Assembly: GCF_002506515.1 (NCBI RefSeq)
Contig: NZ_DAXS01000027.1
Span: forward strand, 1 to 5,466
Reading direction: 5' to 3'
DNA from: Caldivirga sp. UBA161
GTDB taxonomy: Archaea > Thermoproteota > Thermoprotei > Thermoproteales > Thermocladiaceae
DNA length: 5,466 nucleotides
The position numbers and the translations under genes are program-made. Below are positions 1-4,587 of the stretch, one piece after another. How positions within the stretch are numbered: position 1 is the first letter of the stretch; each line of letters starts with the position of its first letter. The notes under the pieces were generated by a model, which did not search any database, was not told where the DNA came from, and saw nothing but the letters and a program-made list of their open reading frames with translations.

Positions 1-74
1 CAACCAGGACACCAATCAACCCACTTCTTACCCCTATACTCCTGGGGGCTGAGTGAGACCTTAAGCACCGCCAC
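1..74 (-). CDS. 2-oxoacid:ferredoxin oxidoreductase, beta subunit (N-terminal fragment, runs off the left edge)
   Basis: This is the beta (thiamine diphosphate and [4Fe-4S]-binding) subunit that partners the alpha subunit just upstream. Only 24 full codons are in the window. The last ones read W-V-D-W-C-P-G followed by TG, which fits the family motif DWCPGCG; in Sulfolobus its two cysteines ligate the iron-sulfur cluster. Two in-frame GTG codons are possible starts, at 74-72 and 68-66. I chose 74 because a GGTGG element at 81-85 sits 6 nt ahead of it, against 12 nt for the other. The frame overlaps the end of alpha by 14 nt, which indicates tight translational coupling in one operon. Identity rests on the motif plus its position after alpha. 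The rest of the gene lies outside the window. Confidence 0.85.
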   Translation of the reverse strand, partial: MAVLKVSLSPQEYRGKKWVDWCPG

Positions 75-1959
75 TTAGGACCACCTTCTTCTCATTTGTG
101 CTTAAAATGTGTTTAATAGCCCACTTAACCTCAGTCCTAGTTATTGGCCTACCATTCCACTTAAGTACGTAGTGGGTTGGTTCAATACCGGCATTAAGCT
201 TCATTAATTGAGCCGCTTGGGCAGTGTAATTGGCTTCAAGGTTAATGATCATTTTCTTACCCTCAAGTAGCTTCCTAATGAGGTTTCTTGGATATGGGTT
301 AAACATCCTAACTTGAATCACCTGAATATTAATGCCCTCACTCTTCAATTCCTGTAAGGCATCAACGGCTGGGCCCTTTGGTGAACCCCACGTGACTACT
401 GCAATGTCGGATTCATCACCGTAAACCTTAAGCCTCTGCTCCTCTGGAATCTCCCTATCAGCTGTCTCAAGCTTCCTAAGCCTCTTCTCATACATCCTAA
501 TCCTATTCTCACTCTCCTCCGTTATTATACCGTACTCATTATGCTCATCACCACTGTAATGCATTACTGCATAGCCCAATGGGACCCTTGGTGATATACC
601 ATCATCAGTGAACTCAAACCTCTTATAGTCATTAACCTCCTTAAACATTAACTTACCCCTATCAATAATCTTCTTACTCCTATAATCCAACTCCTCCTCA
701 TCAATTATTGAGTATGAGTTAGCCAGGAACTTATCAACTAGGTGTATTACTGGGGTTTGATAGCGTTCAGCTAGGTTAAGTGACCATATTGCATCCCAGA
801 AGGCCTCCACATGATCCCCAGACGCTATAACTATCCTTGGGAATTCACCGTGGCTAACATTAACGGCGAAGAGTAAGTCAGCCTGCTGCCCCCTAGTGGG
901 CATACCGGTGGATGGAGCACCCCTCATGTAGTATGTTATGACTACCGGCGCCTCATTCATACCAGCCCAACCAATACCCTCAGCCATCAGTGAGAAACCT
1001 GGCCCGGAGGTTGCCGTGGCTGCTCTAACCCCTGTTAATGCTGCTCCAATAGCCATATTCACTGCGGATAACTCATCCTCTGATTGGAATACGAGTACGC
1101 CGGCTTTACGTAATTCCTTGGTTTCAGGGTCAATGACGTCAACGACCTCGTTATCCTCAATGAACATGCTTTCATCAGCGGCTGGGGTTATTGGGTAGTA
1201 GGTTTGCACCCTTAAGCCCCCTGCAATCTTACCTATAGCCACCGCCGTATTACCATCTAATTGAACCCTATGCCCCTTAACTGGTATTTCAGATAGGTTG
1301 TAGGCTGGTTGAACAAGGTCATAACTCTTCTCTGAAGCCCTCTCATTCATCTTAATGTAGAGTTCATTCCTGAAGAAGACCCTTATGGCTGCCTTTAAGT
1401 AATCTAGTTTAATGCCAAGTAGCCTTAATGATACTGCTGAGGCTATTAGGTTCCTAGCCCTATCCACAACAGATACTGGAAGCTTGAGTTCACCGGCAAT
1501 CTCGCTTATTATCTTACTGTAGTCAACTGGAATAACCTTAACACCCCTATTGGCTGCATAGTTTAAGGCATCCTTTATTGATGTACCATAGCCACTTGAG
1601 GTGAGAATCTTCTCAATTTTCTCAGCCCTCTCAGGCTCCATACTCTGCACTGCACTTATCTTAGTGCCCTCAAGGGCCTTATCATATATTATGTAGTCCT
1701 TAACCTCAGTGAAGTGTTGGAAGACGGTCTCGGCGTCAAAGGTGGCCAGTATGTTTACCTCATCGGATAGGCTATTCATTTTAACGTCACTTATAGTTAG
1801 GTTGAAGTAGCTATGCCTACCCTTAATGTTTGAGTGGTACTCCCTATTACCGTAAATGTAGTATCCAGCCCTAGCCACTGCATTACCGAATATGCTTGCC
1901 GACGTATCAACACCACTCCCCTGAGCCCCACCTATCATCCACGTTAATTTAACAGTCAT
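61..1959 (-). CDS. 2-oxoacid:ferredoxin oxidoreductase, fused gamma-alpha subunit
   Basis: With the beta subunit this enzyme oxidises 2-oxoacids (pyruvate, 2-oxoglutarate and similar) with CoA to acyl-CoA and CO2, passing electrons to ferredoxin in the cytoplasm. Numbering is from ATG 1959 (632 aa), close to the about 627-aa Sulfolobus enzyme. The gamma domain (about 1-205) starts with a glycine-rich GGAQGSG motif at 10-16. The alpha domain (about 230-632) carries YPITP at 255-259, TSGPGFSLM, and RGAPSTGMPTR beginning at Arg346. The 91-residue spacing from YPITP Tyr to that Arg equals Tyr253-Arg344 of Sulfolobus, both implicated in substrate/CoA handling. The frame can be extended to GTG 1968 (635 aa), but GGTGAGG at 1963-1969 reads as a ribosome site for ATG 1959. 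The stop at 61 overlaps beta. Exact substrate preference cannot be read from the sequence. Confidence 0.96.
   Translation of the reverse strand: MTVKLTWMIGGAQGSGVDTSASIFGNAVARAGYYIYGNREYHSNIKGRHSYFNLTISDVKMNSLSDEVNILATFDAETVFQHFTEVKDYIIYDKALEGTKISAVQSMEPERAEKIEKILTSSGYGTSIKDALNYAANRGVKVIPVDYSKIISEIAGELKLPVSVVDRARNLIASAVSLRLLGIKLDYLKAAIRVFFRNELYIKMNERASEKSYDLVQPAYNLSEIPVKGHRVQLDGNTAVAIGKIAGGLRVQTYYPITPAADESMFIEDNEVVDVIDPETKELRKAGVLVFQSEDELSAVNMAIGAALTGVRAATATSGPGFSLMAEGIGWAGMNEAPVVITYYMRGAPSTGMPTRGQQADLLFAVNVSHGEFPRIVIASGDHVEAFWDAIWSLNLAERYQTPVIHLVDKFLANSYSIIDEEELDYRSKKIIDRGKLMFKEVNDYKRFEFTDDGISPRVPLGYAVMHYSGDEHNEYGIITEESENRIRMYEKRLRKLETADREIPEEQRLKVYGDESDIAVVTWGSPKGPAVDALQELKSEGINIQVIQVRMFNPYPRNLIRKLLEGKKMIINLEANYTAQAAQLMKLNAGIEPTHYVLKWNGRPITRTEVKWAIKHILSTNEKKVVLSGGA
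81..85 (-). promoter_or_regulatory. Internal Shine-Dalgarno site for the beta subunit
   Basis: GGTGG lies inside the last codons of the alpha gene, 6 nt before the GTG at 74. It matches the archaeal anti-SD-pairing pattern. It is the reason for preferring the GTG at 74 over the one at 68 as the start of the downstream beta subunit. Confidence 0.55.
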
Positions 1960-1962
1960 AAA

Positions 1963-1969
1963 CCTCACC
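1963..1969 (-). promoter_or_regulatory. Shine-Dalgarno site deciding the alpha-subunit start
   Basis: GGTGAGG, a near-ideal archaeal ribosome-binding sequence, has its GGTGA core 5 nt before ATG 1959. It contains the alternative GTG start at 1968, so ATG 1959 is preferred. The promoter spacing puts transcription start close to or inside this element, so the real leader could be very short. Confidence 0.55.
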
Positions 1970-1984
1970 TAAATAATCCCCTTG

Positions 1985-1996
1985 ATATTTTTAAAT
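1985..1996 (-). promoter_or_regulatory. TATA box of the oxidoreductase operon
   Basis: On the minus strand the sequence reads ATTTAAAAATAT, preceded by a purine-rich AGAAAG stretch resembling a BRE. Its centre at about 1991 predicts transcription start near 1965, a few nucleotides before ATG 1959. It is the strongest TATA-like element in the spacer on this strand. Confidence 0.55.
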
Positions 1997-2139
1997 CTTT
2001 CTAAGTAAACTGCTTGACTATTAGCAATATATTTCACATAAAAGTCAACAATGAAATAGATTTAGCTAAAGATGATTTATGGACTAATGTAGATTGTTTC
2101 TTTGCTTACGTTAAATATTACTTAATTTCTTGGGCATTA
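1997..2139. other. AT-rich spacer without a recognised gene
   Basis: This stretch lies between the oxidoreductase promoter and the guide RNA. It is markedly richer in A and T than its neighbours and has stops in all frames. I see no tRNA, no TGATGA/CTGA pair and no convincing hairpin with a T-run. It probably holds the 3' trailer of the upstream transcript and flanking promoter DNA. Confidence 0.5.
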
Positions 2140-2210
2140 CCTTAAACACATCATTCAGCCTTGGCATAGGTCATCAAGCTCAGGGCCGTCTGGGTTCATC
2201 ACACTTAAGG
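2140..2210. repeat. Short inverted repeat flanking the guide RNA
   Basis: CCTTAA at 2140-2145 and TTAAGG at 2205-2210 are perfect 6-nt inverted copies enclosing the box C/D RNA. They could extend the terminal stem or guide end-processing. However, the arms lie at unequal distances from the boxes (9 nt from D, 2 nt from C), and such a short AT-rich repeat could arise by chance. Confidence 0.3.
2153..2204 (-). ncRNA. Archaeal box C/D guide sRNA (2'-O-methylation guide)
   Basis: All four boxes are present in order on the minus strand. Box C is GTGATGA (2202-2196), box D' CTGA (2183-2180), box C' TTGATGA (2177-2171) and box D CTGA (2158-2155). Each guide region is exactly 12 nt (2195-2184 and 2170-2159), the standard archaeal spacing set by the fibrillarin/Nop5/L7Ae complex, and the D'-C' gap is 2-3 nt. 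The core is 48 nt, normal for archaeal sRNAs. By the D+5 rule, the D' guide would target GGCCGUCUGGGU at its fifth base (G), and the D guide would target CCUUGGCAUAGG at its fifth base (G). I could not identify the target RNAs. It sits 3' of the Cgi121-like gene with a TATA-like element placed for its own transcription. The 5' and 3' ends are approximate. Confidence 0.85.
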
Positions 2211-2223
2211 CAACTCAACGGGG

Positions 2224-2231
2224 CTTAAACG
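2224..2231 (-). promoter_or_regulatory. Candidate TATA box for the guide RNA
   Basis: CGTTTAAG on the minus strand is centred about 24-26 nt before the C box, so transcription would begin right at the mature sRNA 5' end. It lies directly after the stop codon of the Cgi121-like gene. It could equally be readthrough sequence, with the sRNA processed from the upstream mRNA. Confidence 0.4.
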
Positions 2232-2232
2232 C

Positions 2233-2730
2233 TTAACTATCATTAGTTATTAGGCGCCTAGCCCTAACCCTCCCCATAATCATCCTAATAACCCCACCCC
2301 TACTGCAACCACCTACACTAAGCCTACTAACTGAACCAATGAAGAAGTCACTTAGCGGTGGAGTAACCTTAACACTCCTCCCGATGGATAAGGCGGCTAC
2401 GGTTACAAGCCTCTTACCCAATGGGTTACTAATCCTCTTAGCCTCATTAATCTGGGTTGTGCACTGTATGTAAAGCATTGCCTCAACATTAGCATCCCTG
2501 GCTATTGAGACGCCGTCGGTGGTGTTCCTATGGGCTAGGTAAAGGTAATAGAGTAAATCACTCACAGTGGGTGATGTTGAACCATCAATAATCACGAACA
2601 CGTCGGCATCCATATCCTTTAGCAACCTACTCAATGCCTCCTCATTAAGCGGCTCCTCAAGGAGCATTGTGTAGGCTATGAATTGAGCCTCCTCACCATC
2701 ACCCAGCCTAAGCCTAATTGGTTCAATCAC
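2233..2730 (-). CDS. KEOPS complex subunit Cgi121-like protein (divergent)
   Basis: Cgi121 is the KEOPS subunit that binds the tRNA 3' CCA end and helps Kae1/Bud32 install t6A37 on ANN-decoding tRNAs in the cytoplasm. The protein is 165 aa, similar to archaeal Cgi121 (about 150). The best match is the central block at about 59-105: a helix with an alanine/histidine segment, then RDANVEAMLYIQCTTQINEAKR (78-99 in outline), the equivalent of the family pattern 'E-hydrophobic-LLY-x-(S/A)-G-x-RQI-x-EA'. The usual G-x-RQ is C-T-TQ here, so the call is a divergent one. The C-terminal 45 residues, rich in Gly and Arg, do not match anything I recognise. The start is GTG 2730: a TATA box centred about 26 nt upstream predicts a leaderless mRNA, and AGGT 8 nt upstream could serve if it is co-transcribed with the gene before it, 29 nt away. 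Confidence 0.7.
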   Translation of the reverse strand: MIEPIRLRLGDGEEAQFIAYTMLLEEPLNEEALSRLLKDMDADVFVIIDGSTSPTVSDLLYYLYLAHRNTTDGVSIARDANVEAMLYIQCTTQINEAKRISNPLGKRLVTVAALSIGRSVKVTPPLSDFFIGSVSRLSVGGCSRGGVIRMIMGRVRARRLITNDS

Positions 2731-2750
2731 TGTAATTAACCTGTATTGGG

Positions 2751-2760
2751 TTTATTAAAT
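2751..2760 (-). promoter_or_regulatory. TATA box for the Cgi121-like gene
   Basis: ATTTAATAAA on the minus strand is centred at about 2755, 26 nt before GTG 2730, which predicts transcription starting at the start codon itself. It overlaps the stop codon of the ubiquitin-like gene. The downstream gene may therefore be transcribed both on its own and from the upstream promoter. Confidence 0.5.
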
Positions 2761-3050
2761 TATCCTCCATGTATGTAGGATAGGAAGAGGATCACGTCAC
2801 CATTGCTTAACCTTGTGTCAAGTCCATTAAGTAGCCTAATGTCGGTATCATTAATGGCAACGTATACGCCAGGCCAGAGGCCATCATCCTCAACAAGCCT
2901 CCTCCTCAACCTGGGGTTAGCGTTAGCTAATTGCCTAAGTAACTCCCTAAGCGTTGAACCACATTTAATATTCACATCAAGTGACTCTGAACCAGCAAAT
3001 GAAATAAGTACGCCTGTGAACTTAACCTTAACCCTGCATTCCTCCACCAT
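2760..3050 (-). CDS. Ubiquitin-like small modifier / MoaD-ThiS family protein
   Basis: This is a 96-aa beta-grasp protein. Such proteins are adenylated at a C-terminal Gly-Gly by an E1-like enzyme. They then carry sulfur for molybdopterin or tRNA thiolation (MoaD, ThiS, Urm1) or are joined to proteins (archaeal SAMPs). Visible marks are an N-terminal beta strand (RVKVKFTGVL, 6-15), a Leu-rich helix (TLRELLRQLA, 33-42), a central strand VYVAIN (62-67), the typical turn LSNGD (81-85), and the terminus ending His-Gly-Gly (94-96) directly before TAA. No cysteine or extension follows the Gly-Gly, so no proteolytic maturation is needed. The start is ATG 3050; the TATA spacing would also suit the GTG second codon (3047). 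Which role it plays cannot be told from this sequence. It is followed 29 nt later by the Cgi121-like gene. Confidence 0.85.
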   Translation of the reverse strand: MVEECRVKVKFTGVLISFAGSESLDVNIKCGSTLRELLRQLANANPRLRRRLVEDDGLWPGVYVAINDTDIRLLNGLDTRLSNGDVILFLSYIHGG

Positions 3051-3068
3051 TACTACACATCATTACTG

Positions 3069-3076
3069 TTTATAAA
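3069..3076 (-). promoter_or_regulatory. TATA box for the ubiquitin-like gene
   Basis: TTTATAAA is a palindromic TATA core centred at 3072.5. It predicts minus-strand transcription starting at about 3046-3048, essentially at the start codon (ATG 3050 or GTG 3047), so the mRNA is leaderless. Being palindromic it could in principle also act rightward, but ogt has a better-placed element. Confidence 0.6.
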
Positions 3077-3118
3077 CCATACCTTAGAGTAATTACCATT
3101 ATTCAGTGAAAGTAACTG

Positions 3119-3127
3119 TTTTTTAAG
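3119..3127 (+). promoter_or_regulatory. TATA-like element for ogt
   Basis: TTTTTTAAG is centred near 3123 and predicts transcription start at about 3149-3150. That coincides with an in-frame GTG codon at 3149 and places the upstream TTG at 3137 outside the transcript. The element is the main argument for the shorter ogt reading frame. Confidence 0.45.
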
Positions 3128-3148
3128 GCCTTAAAATTGAATCAATTC

Positions 3149-3727
3149 GTGAAAAATAACGATCAACTGTGGAGGCTGGGTGGGAGTGACTTGGGGCTTC
3201 TGGTTCACAGGGATTTTAAGGGTTTAGTGGATAAGACTATCATAATTAGGATTAGTTCATTCCTACGTAAATTCAAGAACATTAACATAATTGATTACAC
3301 TGAACCTGACCCATTAACAGTGGTTAGGATGGCTAAAATACCTTATGATAATTTAGGCCTAGTTATGCTCGCCATGCTTGCCATACCGAGGGGTTTCGTT
3401 GCCTCCTACAGTGACTTAGCTGAACTCCTTAATATGACCCCACGGTTAATTGGCCTATTCGCCTCAAAGAATCCAATGCCAGTCCTTATTCCATGCCACA
3501 GGGTTATTAATAAGGATGGAGCAATAGGCGGGTACAGCGCATGGCATAGAGATGGTAGGGGTATTAAGGCTTTACTGCTAAGCATGGAGGACGTTAAGGT
3601 TAATGGAATGAAGGTTAGTAAGGATCACTTCGTGGATCCCAATGAACTTAAGGATAACTTCTATAGGATATATAATTACTACCATTCATTAATTAGCGAA
3701 TACCACTCTAGCGAACAATCTGAATAA
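3149..3727 (+). CDS. ogt: Methylated-DNA--protein-cysteine methyltransferase (O6-alkylguanine-DNA alkyltransferase)
   Basis: This is a suicide repair protein that moves the alkyl group from O6-alkylguanine in DNA onto its own cysteine. Numbering is from TTG 3137 (196 aa); my preferred GTG start at 3149 gives 192 aa. The active-site block IPCHRVI spans 118-124, with Cys120 as the nucleophile and His121 and Arg122 beside it. The helix-turn-helix region holds PRGFVASYSDLAELL (84-98) with Tyr91. Arg103 is the base-flipping arginine finger, Asn112 sits 8 residues before the cysteine as in human MGMT (Asn137/Cys145), and Glu151 is likely the buried acid. The N-terminal part (about 1-65) is poorly conserved, as is normal for the family. 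The 3' end overlaps the opposing DUF62 gene by 20 nt. The start is uncertain: no ribosome site precedes TTG 3137, while the TATA spacing fits GTG 3149. Confidence 0.93.
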   Translation: MKNNDQLWRLGGSDLGLLVHRDFKGLVDKTIIIRISSFLRKFKNINIIDYTEPDPLTVVRMAKIPYDNLGLVMLAMLAIPRGFVASYSDLAELLNMTPRLIGLFASKNPMPVLIPCHRVINKDGAIGGYSAWHRDGRGIKALLLSMEDVKVNGMKVSKDHFVDPNELKDNFYRIYNYYHSLISEYHSSEQSE

Positions 3728-4487
3728 CATCACCCTCACTTAACCCATACTCACTGGAGAAGCTTCCACCATTAATGGCCAACTCCAGGAAGCCCATACT
3801 ATTGAAGAGGGCGGTGGCTTCACCCCTATTAACGTACCCATAAGACCTATTAATCCCAAGCCTAATCACCCTACCCTTAACGTTAACCGTAATGTAGTCG
3901 CCATAGCTTAGTTTAAACATACCCCTCCTAACGCTGGTGTATACGTTACCAAACTTATCCACGTAAACCACCTGCGCCTCAATAATGCCATTCCTCTCAA
4001 TGGGCTTAGGCATAGTTAACTTAACGTAATCACTTACCAATGGTCCATAATCCCTAAAATCCACTAACCCAAGATACGCCGCGGCGGGTGCAAAAACGTC
4101 CCTACCGTGGAATGTTGATGAAACGTCACTCAGCATAATACTCCTATTGCTTATCTCCCTAACCTCCACCACACCATCATCTTCAGCAGCCATGGTTAAG
4201 ACCCCGTTATCGGGACCTATGAAGTAGTAATTCCTACTCATTATTGCAATAGCCCTCCTACTCGTCCCAACACCTGGGTCAATAACAGCCACGTGAACAC
4301 TACCCCTTGGGAAGTACCTGTAGGTTGCCCATAGTATGAAGGCTGCCCTACGTATATTGAAGGATGGCACATCATGGGTTACGTCAACTATTACTACGTT
4401 AGGGTTAATGCTTAGGATAACCCCCTTCATTGATGCTACGAAGTAGTCTCCATTACCGAAGTCGGTGAGCAGCGTTATTACACGCAT
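3708..4487 (-). CDS. SAM hydroxide adenosyltransferase (SAM hydrolase, DUF62 family)
   Basis: The family uses water or hydroxide to split S-adenosylmethionine into adenosine and methionine; it is related to bacterial fluorinase and chlorinase. The 259-aa length is usual. Motifs are LLTDFGNGDYFVASMKG at 6-22, DVTHDVPSF (35-43), VAVIDPGVGTSRR (66-78), GPDNG (91-95), and TFHGRDVFAPAAA (125-137). The Asp-Arg-His set described for the Pyrococcus enzyme maps to Asp70, Arg77 and His127. The C-terminal beta-barrel part has NSMGFLELAINGGSFS (229-244) and ends GLSEGDVIQIV. The halide loop of fluorinases is not evident. Start ATG 4487 has a TATA box 26 nt ahead and no ribosome site, so the mRNA should be leaderless. 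The 3' end overlaps ogt on the other strand. Why cells hydrolyse SAM is unresolved for the family. Confidence 0.93.
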   Translation of the reverse strand: MRVITLLTDFGNGDYFVASMKGVILSINPNVVIVDVTHDVPSFNIRRAAFILWATYRYFPRGSVHVAVIDPGVGTSRRAIAIMSRNYYFIGPDNGVLTMAAEDDGVVEVREISNRSIMLSDVSSTFHGRDVFAPAAAYLGLVDFRDYGPLVSDYVKLTMPKPIERNGIIEAQVVYVDKFGNVYTSVRRGMFKLSYGDYITVNVKGRVIRLGINRSYGYVNRGEATALFNSMGFLELAINGGSFSSEYGLSEGDVIQIVR

Positions 4488-4507
4488 GAGGGGGCGGTAA
4501 GGGCTTC

Positions 4508-4515
4508 TTTTTAAA
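4508..4515 (-). promoter_or_regulatory. TATA box for the DUF62 gene
   Basis: CTTTAAAAAG on the minus strand, with core TTTAAA at 4510-4515, is centred at 4512.5. Transcription is predicted to start at 4486-4487, the A of the ATG itself, giving a leaderless mRNA. Confidence 0.6.
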
Positions 4516-4538
4516 GTAACCCAAGTAGGGTAAAATCA

Positions 4539-4550
4539 AAATTAAACATA
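4539..4550 (+). promoter_or_regulatory. Weak TATA-like element for the surface-protein gene
   Basis: AAATTAAACATA is centred near 4545 and would start transcription at about 4571, leaving a leader of roughly 16 nt with no purine-rich ribosome site. The fit is poorer than for the other promoters here. It lies back to back with the DUF62 promoter. Confidence 0.3.
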
Positions 4551-4587
4551 ACCCTACGTACTCATCATTAACCTCACCATTAATCTA

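Noticed and set aside
938..1198. Open frame of 86 codons on the plus strand
   Set aside because: It lies wholly antisense to the well-conserved alpha domain of the oxidoreductase, is low in complexity (Ser, Thr, Ala, Pro), and has no promoter or ribosome site. It is a shadow of the real gene.
2097..2135. T-rich stretches as a transcription terminator for the oxidoreductase-side spacer
   Set aside because: No uninterrupted T-run of convincing length or hairpin is placed after a gene end on the proper strand, so I could not support a terminator call.
2171..2204. tRNA-like fragment on the plus strand (CTGGGTTC)
   Set aside because: There is no acceptor stem, anticodon arm or matching 3' T-stem strand. 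The resemblance is explained as the complement of a guide region in the C/D RNA.
2803..3075. Open frame of 90 codons on the plus strand
   Set aside because: It is antisense to the ubiquitin-like gene, whose motifs and Gly-Gly end are clear. The composition is Leu/Ser-rich, as expected of a mirror frame.
4118..4160. Second possible C/D RNA: TTGATGA on the plus strand
   Set aside because: No CTGA follows at the required spacing, and the site is inside the conserved His-Gly-Arg-Asp motif of the DUF62 gene on the other strand.
4540..4575. TGATGA on the minus strand upstream of the DUF62 gene
   Set aside because: No D' or D box follows at guide spacing. The sequence instead contains promoter-like AT-rich DNA.
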